Below, one piece after another: positions 10,285-19,041 of a stretch of 64,000 nucleotides of DNA (positions are counted from its first letter, which is position 1; every line of letters begins with the position of its first letter). The position numbers and the translations under genes were made by a program. The DNA lies in NCBI RefSeq assembly GCF_900128505.1, contig NZ_LT669941.1, forward strand, positions 2,404,433-2,468,432. Direction: 5' to 3'. Source of the stretch: Parabacteroides timonensis. Lineage in GTDB: Bacteria; Bacteroidota; Bacteroidia; Bacteroidales; Tannerellaceae. The notes beneath the pieces were generated by a model, which had not been told where the DNA came from, did no database searches, and saw only the letters and a list, made by a program, of their open reading frames with translations.

Positions 10285-10525
10285 CAAGGCAACGCCTTGT
10301 GCCGCAGGCTCTCTTTTGCCGTCGGTTTTTAACCGACGGATAGATTAAATGCCCCGGCTTTGCCGGATTCCTCTGTGGGTTTTAACCCCTTTAGGCATAT
10401 AATGCTAGCCCCTGCTTTAAAGGGGCTTAAGCCCACAAAGGAAGAGGCTTTGCCTCCTGTCTTTTATATCCGTCGGTTAAAAACCGACGGCAAAATAGAG
10501 CCTGCGGCATGAGGCGGAGCCTCAT
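10285..10525. repeat. 241-bp compound palindromic element (extragenic, MITE-like)
   Basis: A chain of small hairpins set out symmetrically. In order: CAAGGC/GCCTTG (10285-10299); outer arm GCCGCAGGCTC (10301-10311); CCGTCGGTT/AACCGACGG (10319-10339); CCGGC/GCCGG (10354-10366); CCCCT/AGGGG blocks near 10386-10425; GAGGC/GCCTC (10444-10456); CCGTCGGTT/AACCGACGG again (10470-10490); the matching outer arm GAGCCTGCGGC (10498-10508); and ATGAGGC/GCCTCAT (10509-10525). The whole unit is therefore also one imperfect palindrome. It has no coding capacity. It may be a mobile palindromic repeat and may also stop or stabilise the proC transcript. Confidence 0.75.
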
Positions 10526-11215
10526 AAAAAAGACTCACCTTTTTCTAAAATATAAATGTTTCCTAAAAACTGGGTTCATGGGTTCATAAACGGCAAACTC
10601 ATTGATATACAATACACGAGCAGATGAATGCATATCTTTTTTTGCATTCACCTGCATTCACTGTATGAACCCAAATTTCGATCAGGGTTCATACTATAAC
10701 ATACATGTTACCAGACATATACCCAAGAAATGAATGATATGAACCTTTATTTCAAAAAACTTTTTTCTAAATAGGTATTTACTGGCAGCTACATCTGGAT
10801 AAACTAACTCCGGCACCCATTAAAAATGGGTCGGCTGCGATTTTAAATGAGTGCCTATCTATTATGAAACAAGTAACTACCCATTTCGAAATCGCTACCT
10901 TACTATTCCGGAAAAGACTTAAGGCTTTTAAAAATAAAACGTATGTATTTTTCCCTGTAGGGTAGCGGCTTATTCTCTATATCCTATCGGATCATACCCT
11001 TAAGGGTAACAGGCATTCCCCTATAGTCAGAAAAGGAGGTAGCACTATATACTCAGGTATCCTGACACAATAGTCTTACTACTACTAGCACTATTGTGTT
11101 ATTGCAGTAATACAGGTGTGCTGTAAATCCAGAAATAGTTATCCGCCAAGAAGAAATAAACATCGGACAAAAAAGTACCGGTGTTTTGAAATGTTAAGAC
11201 CAGTCTTTTACAAAC

Positions 11216-11253
11216 AAAAGTCCGGTCTTTTGATTTTAAAAGACCGGACTTTT
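11216..11253. terminator. Perfect 16-bp hairpin, bidirectional terminator candidate
   Basis: AAAAGTCCGGTCTTTT (11216-11231), a 6-nt loop, then the exact complement (11238-11253). The A and T flanks give U-runs on either strand. It lies 93 bases past the stop codon of proline dehydrogenase, so it probably ends that minus-strand operon. Confidence 0.7.
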
Positions 11254-11345
11254 ATTTTATGTATCTCCTTCACTGTAATACACTATCAATAAAGCCTTTG
11301 AAGACAGTGACAGATGAGACATTCATGCGAATTTACTACAAAGGA

Positions 11346-12521
11346 TTATTTTTTAGCATTCTTACGCCGATTCATTTCCGATTGTAACATCTTCAATTCG
11401 CGACTTGTCTGTCCTGCAACCGAAGTGTTTTCCTCTGCCCGACGGATCAGGTAAGGTAATACATCTCTTACCGGGGCGTACGGAACATATTTTGTCACAT
11501 TAAAACCTTCGTGTGCCAGGTTGAATGAAATATTATCACTCATACCAAGCAACTGGGCAAAGTAAATACGCTGGTCATCACGCTTAATGCCTTTTTCGTC
11601 CATCAGTTTGGCCAGTTTATAGTTACTCTCTTCATTATGAGTTCCCATAAACATTTCAAAATGATCCAGATGATCCATAGTGAAGCGAACAGCTTCATTA
11701 AAATTCTCGTCCGTAGTCTTTTTATCTTTGCAGATAGGATCAGGATAACCCAATGCGGCAGCACGCGCACGCTCTGCTTCCATATAAGCACCACGTACGA
11801 ACTTAACACCGGCTATATACCCCTTTTCTTTGGCATCATCCAATATACGCCGCAGATACGGCATACGGTCGTGACGATACATCTGCAAAGTTGCGAATAC
11901 GATGGCACGCTTTTTATTGTATTTCCGCATCGCCTCGTCGGTCAGTTCGTCCAGGGCATCCTGGAAACAATAATCTTCGGCATCCACGATCAGACGTACA
12001 TCATTCTCATAAGCACGCTGGCAGAAAGCCATGAAACGTTCCCTGAATTCGCGGAATGCTTTTACCTCTTCTATGGTCAACTCACTTCGTTTTTCAGAAG
12101 CTTTGGCAAGTAGCTCATCGGTCGTAATGGTAGAAGGTTTGAAAACAGCATAAGCCAGATTAGAATTACCTTTGGCAAAGTCGATCGAACGTATCGTCTC
12201 TTCGAATGTAGCCTGGATACCTTCAGGAGTCTGTTCGCCTTCAGCCGAAAAGTCGAGGGTGGAACGTACATTGAATTGTCGGAGATGGTCGATAGCCTTC
12301 GTACAGTCCTGAAGTGTTTCCCCTCCTACAAACTGTTTATATAAAGTAGGCTTCACAGCCCAGGCCAAAGGAAAATGGATCTTTAAGGCAATATTGCTGG
12401 CTACACTTGCACACTTTACCAGCCACGGGTATTTGATTGTATTAAACAGTAAATAAGCGTTTTTCAATTCTGATTGCGATTTAGATGAAAAAGCAATCTC
12501 GGTATTATCAAAGTCTAACAT
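11346..12521 (-). CDS. Proline dehydrogenase
   Basis: FAD-dependent oxidation of proline to pyrroline-5-carboxylate, the first step of proline catabolism. The 391-residue protein is a stand-alone single-domain enzyme, not a fused PutA. It carries the PRODH barrel blocks KFVRGAYMEAER (about residues 240-250) and the C-terminal YVPYAPVRDVLPYLIRRAEEN region that binds substrate carboxylate through its arginines. It lies downstream of P5C dehydrogenase on the same strand with a 95-base gap that holds a palindromic repeat, so the two form a likely operon for converting proline to glutamate. Confidence 0.93.
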   Translation of the reverse strand: MLDFDNTEIAFSSKSQSELKNAYLLFNTIKYPWLVKCASVASNIALKIHFPLAWAVKPTLYKQFVGGETLQDCTKAIDHLRQFNVRSTLDFSAEGEQTPEGIQATFEETIRSIDFAKGNSNLAYAVFKPSTITTDELLAKASEKRSELTIEEVKAFREFRERFMAFCQRAYENDVRLIVDAEDYCFQDALDELTDEAMRKYNKKRAIVFATLQMYRHDRMPYLRRILDDAKEKGYIAGVKFVRGAYMEAERARAAALGYPDPICKDKKTTDENFNEAVRFTMDHLDHFEMFMGTHNEESNYKLAKLMDEKGIKRDDQRIYFAQLLGMSDNISFNLAHEGFNVTKYVPYAPVRDVLPYLIRRAEENTSVAGQTSRELKMLQSEMNRRKNAKK

Positions 12522-12550
12522 AGTATTTGATTTTAAGAGTTGGCAGATAA

Positions 12551-12610
12551 CAGTTGACAGTCGACAGTTAGCAGATTAACCTGTCAACTGTCACTTGTCA
12601 ACTGTCAACT
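12551..12610. repeat. Inverted TGACAGTT / AACTGTCA repeat cluster
   Basis: The gap between the two proline-catabolic genes is almost filled by CAGTTGACAGTCGACAGTT-type units on the left and their complements on the right. Bases 12581-12603 are the exact reverse complement of 10232-10254. The two halves can pair imperfectly and could fold in the intercistronic mRNA. Confidence 0.7.
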
Positions 12611-12616
12611 AATATG

Positions 12617-14248
12617 TTATTTTTCCCCTAAGAACGGATAACCGTAAGAAGTAGGTGGAACCAAAGCCTCTTTGATACAACGAGGATTAGTCCAGCGGAT
12701 CAGGTTCAACGGGCCACCGGCCTTGTCGTTTGTTCCGGATGCTCTTGAACCGCCGAACGGTTGCTGTGCGATAACGGCACCAGTCGGTTTATCGTTGATA
12801 TAGAAGTTACCGGCTGCATATCGCAGTTTGTTGAATGCCTTATCGATAGCAAAACGATCACGTGAGAAGATCGAACCGGTCAATCCATAAGGAGATGTCT
12901 GATCGCAGATTTCCAATGTTTCTTCAAACTTGCTGTCTTCGTAAACATAGATAGTAATTACCGGGCCGAAGATTTCTTCCACCATCGATTTGAATGACGG
13001 ATTTGTAGTCTGGATCACGGTCGGTTCGATATAATAACCTACCGACTTATCGCCGTTACCACCAAATATAACCTCTGCATCCGATGCCTGTTTTGCATAA
13101 TTGATATATCCCATGATATTATCGAACGAAGGTTCGTCGATTACGGCATTGATAAAGTTGGTGAAATCTTGTACATCCCCCATCTTGATATCTTTCAGCA
13201 TATCGCCTACCATTTCTTTCACTTCTTTCCACATAGAAGCAGGAATATAAGCACGTGAACCGGCCGAACATTTCTGTCCCTGGTATTCGAATGCACCACG
13301 AACGATGGCTGTTGCCACATCTGCTACCGGAGCCGAAGGATGAGCGAAGATAAAGTTCTTACCGCCTGTTTCACCTACGATCTTCGGATAAGATTTATAA
13401 TGACCCAGGTTCTCACCCATCTGACGCCACAATGTATTGAAAGTAGAAGTAGATCCGGTGAAATGGAAACCTGCCAGATCGCGACTGGCTGTAACCACCT
13501 TGCCGATTACACTTCCCTGTCCCGGGATGAAATTGACTACACCGTCAGGAAGTCCGGCTTCCTGGAATACCTTCATCAACAGATAATTTGAATGGATAGC
13601 AGTTGTAGATGGTTTCCATACGGCCACGTTACCCATCATGGCAGGAGCCATATTCAGGTTACTGGCAATAGAGGTGAAGTTAAACGGAGTCAGAGAGAAT
13701 ACGAAACCTTCCAGTGCACGGTATTCCATCCGGTTCAGGATACCTGTATCCGAATAAGGCTGGTCGGCATATACCTGGCTGGCATAGAATGTACTGAAAC
13801 GTAGGAAGTCGATCAACTCGCAGGGAGCATCGATCTCTGCCTGATACGGGTTCTTGCTCTGTCCCAGCATCACCGAGGCATTCAATAAATAACGATATTT
13901 TGTAGCGAAAAGTTCTGCCACCCGCAGCATGACCGAAGCGCGTTCCACCCAGGGCAATTCCGACCATTCCTTATGCGCTTTCATAGCTGCGTCGATAGCC
14001 ATCTGTACCTCTTTTTCGCCGGCTTTATGATAAGTTGCCAGTACATGATGATGATCATGCGGCATAACCACCTTACCAGTGTTACCTGTACGAACTTCTT
14101 TACCACCGATGATCAATGGAATATCCCATTCTTCATTGGACAATTGTGCTAACGTGCTTTTCAATGCTGCTTTTTCACTCGATCCGGGAGCATACGATTT
14201 TACCGGTTCATTAATAGGCTTAGGAAATCTAAAAATAGCGTTATCCAT
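12617..14248 (-). CDS. pruA: L-glutamate gamma-semialdehyde (P5C) dehydrogenase
   Basis: NAD+-dependent oxidation of glutamate semialdehyde to glutamate, the second step of proline catabolism. The 543-residue length fits the ALDH4-type enzyme. The aldehyde dehydrogenase core is complete: the general-base Glu in GETGGKN (E293), the catalytic Cys in GQKCSAGSR (C327), the cofactor-site FTGSTST, and a C-terminal IAQQPFGGSRASGTNDKAGG block. It is the first gene of the minus-strand pair with proline dehydrogenase. Confidence 0.95.
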   Translation of the reverse strand: MDNAIFRFPKPINEPVKSYAPGSSEKAALKSTLAQLSNEEWDIPLIIGGKEVRTGNTGKVVMPHDHHHVLATYHKAGEKEVQMAIDAAMKAHKEWSELPWVERASVMLRVAELFATKYRYLLNASVMLGQSKNPYQAEIDAPCELIDFLRFSTFYASQVYADQPYSDTGILNRMEYRALEGFVFSLTPFNFTSIASNLNMAPAMMGNVAVWKPSTTAIHSNYLLMKVFQEAGLPDGVVNFIPGQGSVIGKVVTASRDLAGFHFTGSTSTFNTLWRQMGENLGHYKSYPKIVGETGGKNFIFAHPSAPVADVATAIVRGAFEYQGQKCSAGSRAYIPASMWKEVKEMVGDMLKDIKMGDVQDFTNFINAVIDEPSFDNIMGYINYAKQASDAEVIFGGNGDKSVGYYIEPTVIQTTNPSFKSMVEEIFGPVITIYVYEDSKFEETLEICDQTSPYGLTGSIFSRDRFAIDKAFNKLRYAAGNFYINDKPTGAVIAQQPFGGSRASGTNDKAGGPLNLIRWTNPRCIKEALVPPTSYGYPFLGEK

Positions 14249-14437
14249 GTTGTTTTTAGTTTATGAATAGTTAATCAAAGATTTTATGTGCTGTAAACGT
14301 AGTAAAATAATTTTAATTCATAGCGACTTAAGCGTTAAATTAGTTTTAATCGAGCTTCATTTCGTGTATAAATTACATCAACCATTTCACCCCTTGATTT
14401 GTTATGCTTATATAAATCATCTTTAATGTATACAACT

Positions 14438-14626
14438 ATGGCAATTAAAAGTGTTTGGATAGAAGAGGACTGTATCGCTTGTGGTACTTGCGAAGGCATT
14501 TGCCCGGAAGTTTTTCACGTAACTGACCGTTCCCACGTAAATGAAGGAGTAAACTTTAACGACTACGAAGAAGGAATAAAAGAAGCTGCTGAAAGCTGTC
14601 CGGTCAGCGTTATTAAATATGATTGA
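14438..14626 (+). CDS. Small 4Fe-4S ferredoxin
   Basis: Cytoplasmic electron carrier of 62 residues from ATG 14438. Cysteines 12, 15, 18 and 22 (CIACGTCEGICP) and C54 (SCPVSV) give the ligand set of a single-cluster 4Fe-4S ferredoxin, plus one spare Cys. The frame extends upstream to a TTG at 14399, but the protein clearly begins at MAIKSVW. It stands alone, with a strong terminator after it; its redox partner cannot be named from context. Confidence 0.9.
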   Translation: MAIKSVWIEEDCIACGTCEGICPEVFHVTDRSHVNEGVNFNDYEEGIKEAAESCPVSVIKYD

Positions 14627-14672
14627 GTGAGACGAATGTCTCATCGATTAGCGTTAGCAGAGTAAAAAGTGG

Positions 14673-14703
14673 AGAGGTTATTCCGGATGGAATAACCTCT
14701 TTT
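14673..14703 (+). terminator. Intrinsic terminator of the ferredoxin gene
   Basis: AGAGGTTATTCC (14673-14684), loop GGAT, GGAATAACCTCT (14689-14700), then T residues. A perfect 12-bp stem 46 bases past the stop codon. Confidence 0.8.
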
Positions 14704-14764
14704 CCTGATAATTCGGTGGTTATATCAATAATAAAGTATATATTCACCATAAAAAGAAACCAGT

Positions 14765-15769
14765 ATGAAAAGAGCGGTCTTATTTCCGGTATTTTGTCTC
14801 GTTGCCCTCAGTTATTGTACAACGAAGACGGACAAGCCCGTATCCGGTGATTTATCGGTACCGGACTCGACAGTTGTCGATGTTGCGGAAGAAGTGGAGG
14901 TGGTTCCCAAAGAAATTATCATTGAAAAGGAGCTACTTTACGACCAGCATACCCTGGCCGACAGCTATCCTTACAAAGATACCACCCGCGAATTCCAATG
15001 GGATAAGATACGCGAACGGCTTACCTGGCTTGAGTCGACCCACCGGGAAACGCCCACTTGGTCGATCCTGCAAAACTACAGGAACAAGAACGGCGAAGCT
15101 CCGTTAGTCAGAAATTATCACCGCGACTCTTACCGCCGGATAGCCGACTCGCTGGGAGTAGAACGTTTCCAGGGCGTACCGCTTTATTTACCGACCGACA
15201 CCTCCGTCCCTGAATTATACGGCCGCGACGGTTCGCTGGTGAAACACCTGGAAGACTATACAAACTTTATAAAGGTAGCTTCCGTGCATACGGGAAAAGA
15301 ATGGATGGTGCCCCGCAAATATATCGAAACTATCGCCGACACGGTTGTATTCAGAAAAGCAATCTTTGTCGATACGAAAAACCAGAATATAGCAACAATG
15401 GAACACGTCGGCGACAAATGGCTGGTCAGAAGTATGAACCCGGCAACCACCGGCTTGCACAGGCCACCTTATGCCCAGGAAACCCCTCCCGGCATTTTCG
15501 TGATCCAGGAAAAGAAATCACGGATGATCTACCTGGTAGACGGGACGACGGAGACCGGAGGCTTTGCTCCTTATGCCAGCCGCTTTACCAACGGGGGCTA
15601 TATACATGGCGTACCCGTCAATGCGCCACGAAAGAATTTGATTGAATTCAGCCCGTCGCTGGGTACGACTCCCCGCTCCCACATGTGCGTCAGGAATGCA
15701 ACCTCACATGCTAAATTTATTTACGATTGGGCACCTATCGAGGGAACTCTTGTTTTTGTTTTTGATTAA
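14765..15769 (+). CDS. L,D-transpeptidase (YkuD-type) lipoprotein with altered active-site box
   Basis: Predicted 334-residue envelope protein. The N-terminus is a lipoprotein-type signal (LVALSYC, Cys about 18), which places it on a membrane facing the periplasm. The C-terminal third is a YkuD-like catalytic domain that would form or cut L,D peptide bonds in peptidoglycan: H281 in IHGVP and C308 in SHMCVRN fit the family's H-(x)n-S-H/R-G-C-x-R arrangement. Position 307 is Met where the family normally has Gly. The next gene is a second, different L,D-transpeptidase-type protein. Function is well supported; activity is less certain because of the Gly-to-Met change. Confidence 0.8.
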   Translation: MKRAVLFPVFCLVALSYCTTKTDKPVSGDLSVPDSTVVDVAEEVEVVPKEIIIEKELLYDQHTLADSYPYKDTTREFQWDKIRERLTWLESTHRETPTWSILQNYRNKNGEAPLVRNYHRDSYRRIADSLGVERFQGVPLYLPTDTSVPELYGRDGSLVKHLEDYTNFIKVASVHTGKEWMVPRKYIETIADTVVFRKAIFVDTKNQNIATMEHVGDKWLVRSMNPATTGLHRPPYAQETPPGIFVIQEKKSRMIYLVDGTTETGGFAPYASRFTNGGYIHGVPVNAPRKNLIEFSPSLGTTPRSHMCVRNATSHAKFIYDWAPIEGTLVFVFD

Positions 15770-15783
15770 AAATTATAACTTTG
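15755..15783 (+). promoter_or_regulatory. Candidate Bacteroidetes-type promoter for the second L,D-transpeptidase gene
   Basis: A -33-like TTTG (15755-15758) and a -7 TAACTTTG (15776-15783) with 17 bases between, 20 bases before ATG 15803. It overlaps the end of the upstream gene. The -7 match to TAnnTTTG is complete; the spacing is slightly short. Confidence 0.5.
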
Positions 15784-15802
15784 CAGTCTGATTCACACTG
15801 AC

Positions 15803-16489
15803 ATGCACAAAATTTTCTTATATCTGTTCCTTCTGTTTATCCCGGTAAACTTCTCTTCGATGAGTCGGCCGATACCACGCACGTCCGCAACTTCAAGCTG
15901 CCGGCAGTTATATATGGAAATGGAACTGGAAGGGGTTGTCAATTATACAGCTTTCGAACAGGCCATAGCCGGATATAATAAGATCGAACAAAAAAGTAAA
16001 GAGATACTTACACTGGTCGATTTCAGCAAGCCTTCTACAGAAGAACGTTTTTATGTACTCGATATGAGACATAAAAAGTTATTGTTCTCTTCGCTCGTCT
16101 CCCATGGAAAAAATAGCGGTGGGAATTATGCCACCTCTTTCTCTAACGAGAACGGGTCTCTCAAAAGCTCATTGGGATTCTTTCTGACAGAAAATACTTA
16201 TCAGGGGAAAAACGGTTATTCATTAGTACTAAACGGTCTGGAAAAAGGGATTAACGACCGTGCCAAAGAACGGGCGATCGTGATTCATGGGGCGGCTTAC
16301 TCCAACCCTTCCGTTATCGCCTCATCCGGTCGCTTGGGACGCAGCTTCGGTTGTCCAGCCCTGCCGCAGTCGGTCAGCAAACCGATCATTAATACGATCA
16401 AGGGCGGTTCGCTGTTGTTTATTTATGCCAATAACCAGAATTATCTGGCCTATAGTCCTATCCTGTCCAAACAGATCGCCACTATGTAA
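15803..16489 (+). CDS. Murein L,D-transpeptidase catalytic-domain family protein (YkuD_2)
   Basis: 228-residue exported protein with an N-terminal signal peptide (residues about 1-20). The catalytic block is HGAAY (H162) ... GRLGRSFGCPALP (C184), the signature of the YkuD_2 family, which is distantly related to L,D-transpeptidases. The expected place of action is the periplasm, on peptidoglycan. It follows another L,D-transpeptidase gene after a 33-base gap but seems to have its own promoter. Confidence 0.85.
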   Translation: MHKIFLYLFLLFIPVNFSSMSRPIPRTSATSSCRQLYMEMELEGVVNYTAFEQAIAGYNKIEQKSKEILTLVDFSKPSTEERFYVLDMRHKKLLFSSLVSHGKNSGGNYATSFSNENGSLKSSLGFFLTENTYQGKNGYSLVLNGLEKGINDRAKERAIVIHGAAYSNPSVIASSGRLGRSFGCPALPQSVSKPIINTIKGGSLLFIYANNQNYLAYSPILSKQIATM

Positions 16490-16646
16490 ACGGGATATAA
16501 AAAAGAGAAAAGGAAACACCAAAATCGATATTGTACTATTCATTCCCTGAATACTATTAAGGAAATCCACAAAAAAGCTTTATCTTGCAAACGGAAAAGG
16601 GAAAAAGATACTATACACTAATATAACAATTTAAATCTAATTGAGA

Positions 16647-19019
16647 ATGAAAAGCAACGTACTGAAAGCTTTATTTCCAATACTGCTAGCCTTTATAGCC
16701 TTGCCGATATCGGCACAATCAGAGATTTTCGTTTCCCCGACAGGGAAAGCCAATGGCGACGGAAGTGTTCAAAATCCATTCAACCGTATTCAGGTTGCAC
16801 TGGAAAAAGCCCGGACAGAAAAAGGAGAGATCGTTATCTACCTGCGCGAAGGTAAGTATATGCTCGACAAACCCATCGTTTTCACTCCCCAGGACGGGAA
16901 CGACACCCGACAGTTATCTGTAAAAGCCTATCCCGGCGAACAGGTAGTTCTTTCAGGAGGAATACCATTATCCTTGCAATGGACACCTTATAAGAAAGGA
17001 ATTATGAAAGCCAAAGTAAGTGGTAGTCCGGTCATGGATATATTGGTTGTCGACGGACAACTGCGACACATGGCACGCTATCCTAACTTCGATGAGAAAG
17101 CAGTCCGCTTCAACGGGACTTCCGCCCAGGCCACCGCACCTGAACGGGTAAAGAAATGGAAAAATCCGGCCGGAGGTTATCTGCACGCCATGCACAGGCA
17201 TGACTGGGGTGATTTCCATTACCTCATCACCGGAAAAAACAAGAAAGGAGAACTGACGATGGAAGGTGGCTGGCAAAACAACCGCCAGTCGGGACTTCAC
17301 CCGGACAATCGGATGGTTGAGAATATATTCGAAGAACTGGATGCTCCCGGCGAATGGTTCTATGCAGCCGACGAGCAGGTTTTATATTATTATCCGCTTG
17401 AAGGCGAGAATGTATCCGAAACCCTTTTCGAATCTCCCCAACTCAAACACCTGATCGAATTCCGGGGTACGGAAACCAACCCGGTAAAAAATATCACGGT
17501 CGACGGATTGGAACTGACACAAACCCTCCGTACATTTATGGAACCTTACGAACAGCTACTTCGTTCAGACTGGACGATTTACCGGGGAGCAGCCGTTTTC
17601 TTCGAAGGGACAGAATATTGTGCCCTGCGTAATTGCTACCTGCACAACCTGGGAGGAAATGCCGTATTCTTCTCTTATTATAACCGCCATTCGGAAATTT
17701 CCAGTTCCCACCTTACGCAGATCGGAGCGAGTGCCGTCTGCTTCGTCGGTGATCCCGCTGGTGTCCGTTCACCCAGTTTCGAATATGCTGAATTTGTCCC
17801 CTACGAACAAATCGATCATGGGAAAGGCCCCAAAAACAATAATTATCCGGCTCAATGCCTGGTATACGACAATCTGATCCATTCGATCGGACTGTTCGAA
17901 AAGCAGATCACAGGGGTCGAATTATCCATGTGCCAGGCCATTACCGTCAGCCACAACAGTATTTACGATACTCCCCGTGCCGGAATCAATGTCAGCGAAG
18001 GGACATGGGGCGGCCATATCCTGGAATTCAATGATATTTTCGACACAGTCAAAGAAACCGGCGACCACGGCTCTTTCAACTCCTGGGGACGCGACCGCTA
18101 TTGGCATCCCAAATATCAGGAAATGGAATCGATCGCCGCCAAAGACCCGGCCCTGATCCTGGCGGACGCCTGCCAGACCACCGTTATGAGAAACAACCGT
18201 TTCCGTTGCGACCGGGGGTGGGACATCGACCTGGATGACGGTTCCAGCAATTACCATATATATAATAACCTCTGCCTCAACGGAGGAATCAAGCTAAGAG
18301 AAGGTTTCTACCGCATAGTTGAGAACAACATTATGATAAACAACTCCTTCCACCCGCATGTCTGGTTTAATAACAGTGGCGATGTCTTCACACGCAATAT
18401 CGTCATGACCGAATATAAACCGATCGGCATACGTGAATGGGGATTGCTGGTAGACTACAACATTTTCACAGACAGCTTGTCACATGCCGCTGCACGCAAG
18501 AACGATACGGACGAACATTCCATCGTCACTCCCATACAATTCCGCAACCCGGCAAAAGGAGATTTCACCGTTCCCGACGATTCCGAAGCAATCACCAAAG
18601 GCAGTTTCCACAATTTTGCCATGGATCAGTTCGGCGTTGTCTCCCCCCGCCTGAAAGCGATCGCTCATACGCCCGAAATGCCGACACCGATCATGATCGC
18701 CGGCCACGCCGACAGCGATATTATCGACTGGTGCGGTGTCACGATCAAAAGTTTGCAGACCTTAGGCGAACGTTCGGCCACGGGAATGGACTCGGAAAGG
18801 GGTGTATATGTTATTTCCGTCAATGCATTGGGAGGCAAACTGCGGGATTATATACGTCCTAACGACGTTATTATCCAGGTAGGAAACACTCCGGTCAATA
18901 ACCTGAAGGAGATGCAGGACGCACTTCAGAAGGTCGACAAATCGAAAGATATCGAATTTATAATATTCAGGACACAGAAGGAGAACAAAGTCACAATTCC
19001 GGGAAAATTACTGGACTAA
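16647..19019 (+). CDS. Secreted right-handed beta-helix protein with C-terminal PDZ domain
   Basis: About 790 residues. A cleavable signal peptide ends near PISAQ. The next ~640 residues look like a right-handed parallel beta-helix (IFVSPTGKANGDGS opening, then repeated N-rich coils), the fold of many polysaccharide lyases and of GH141/GH120-type hydrolases. The last ~95 residues (GVYVISVNALGG, IRPNDVIIQVGNTPVNNL) form a PDZ-like domain. A carbohydrate-active role is inferred from the fold; the substrate cannot be named. ATG 16647 is chosen over a TTG two codons earlier. The next gene is a broken AraC regulator and then a rhamnose-mutarotase-like gene. Confidence 0.8.
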   Translation: MKSNVLKALFPILLAFIALPISAQSEIFVSPTGKANGDGSVQNPFNRIQVALEKARTEKGEIVIYLREGKYMLDKPIVFTPQDGNDTRQLSVKAYPGEQVVLSGGIPLSLQWTPYKKGIMKAKVSGSPVMDILVVDGQLRHMARYPNFDEKAVRFNGTSAQATAPERVKKWKNPAGGYLHAMHRHDWGDFHYLITGKNKKGELTMEGGWQNNRQSGLHPDNRMVENIFEELDAPGEWFYAADEQVLYYYPLEGENVSETLFESPQLKHLIEFRGTETNPVKNITVDGLELTQTLRTFMEPYEQLLRSDWTIYRGAAVFFEGTEYCALRNCYLHNLGGNAVFFSYYNRHSEISSSHLTQIGASAVCFVGDPAGVRSPSFEYAEFVPYEQIDHGKGPKNNNYPAQCLVYDNLIHSIGLFEKQITGVELSMCQAITVSHNSIYDTPRAGINVSEGTWGGHILEFNDIFDTVKETGDHGSFNSWGRDRYWHPKYQEMESIAAKDPALILADACQTTVMRNNRFRCDRGWDIDLDDGSSNYHIYNNLCLNGGIKLREGFYRIVENNIMINNSFHPHVWFNNSGDVFTRNIVMTEYKPIGIREWGLLVDYNIFTDSLSHAAARKNDTDEHSIVTPIQFRNPAKGDFTVPDDSEAITKGSFHNFAMDQFGVVSPRLKAIAHTPEMPTPIMIAGHADSDIIDWCGVTIKSLQTLGERSATGMDSERGVYVISVNALGGKLRDYIRPNDVIIQVGNTPVNNLKEMQDALQKVDKSKDIEFIIFRTQKENKVTIPGKLLD

Positions 19020-19041
19020 CCCATTAAATAATCGGATAAAG

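Larger units (their letters stand above)
10181..11345. other. 1.17-kb noncoding interval rich in palindromes
   Basis: No convincing gene lies between proC and the proline dehydrogenase gene. From left to right it holds a 23-base repeat (10232-10254), a 241-bp compound palindrome (10285-10525), a cluster of GGGTTCAT/TGAATGCA boxes in both orientations (10572-10692), several short palindromes (for example ACCCTTAAGGGT near 11000), a 10-bp inverted repeat ACACAATAGT/ACTATTGTGT (11065-11074 and 11090-11099), and a 16-bp perfect hairpin (11216-11253). The rest shows nothing recognisable. Confidence 0.75.

Noticed and set aside
10285..10525. CRISPR array or retron RNA
   Set aside because: The repeats are palindromic and mirrored, not direct repeats with unique spacers. 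No cas gene or reverse transcriptase is nearby.
10864..10965. 33-codon frame starting MKQVTTHFEIATLLF in the noncoding interval
   Set aside because: Short, with no promoter or family resemblance, and it ends inside a palindrome. Kept only as a remote possibility.
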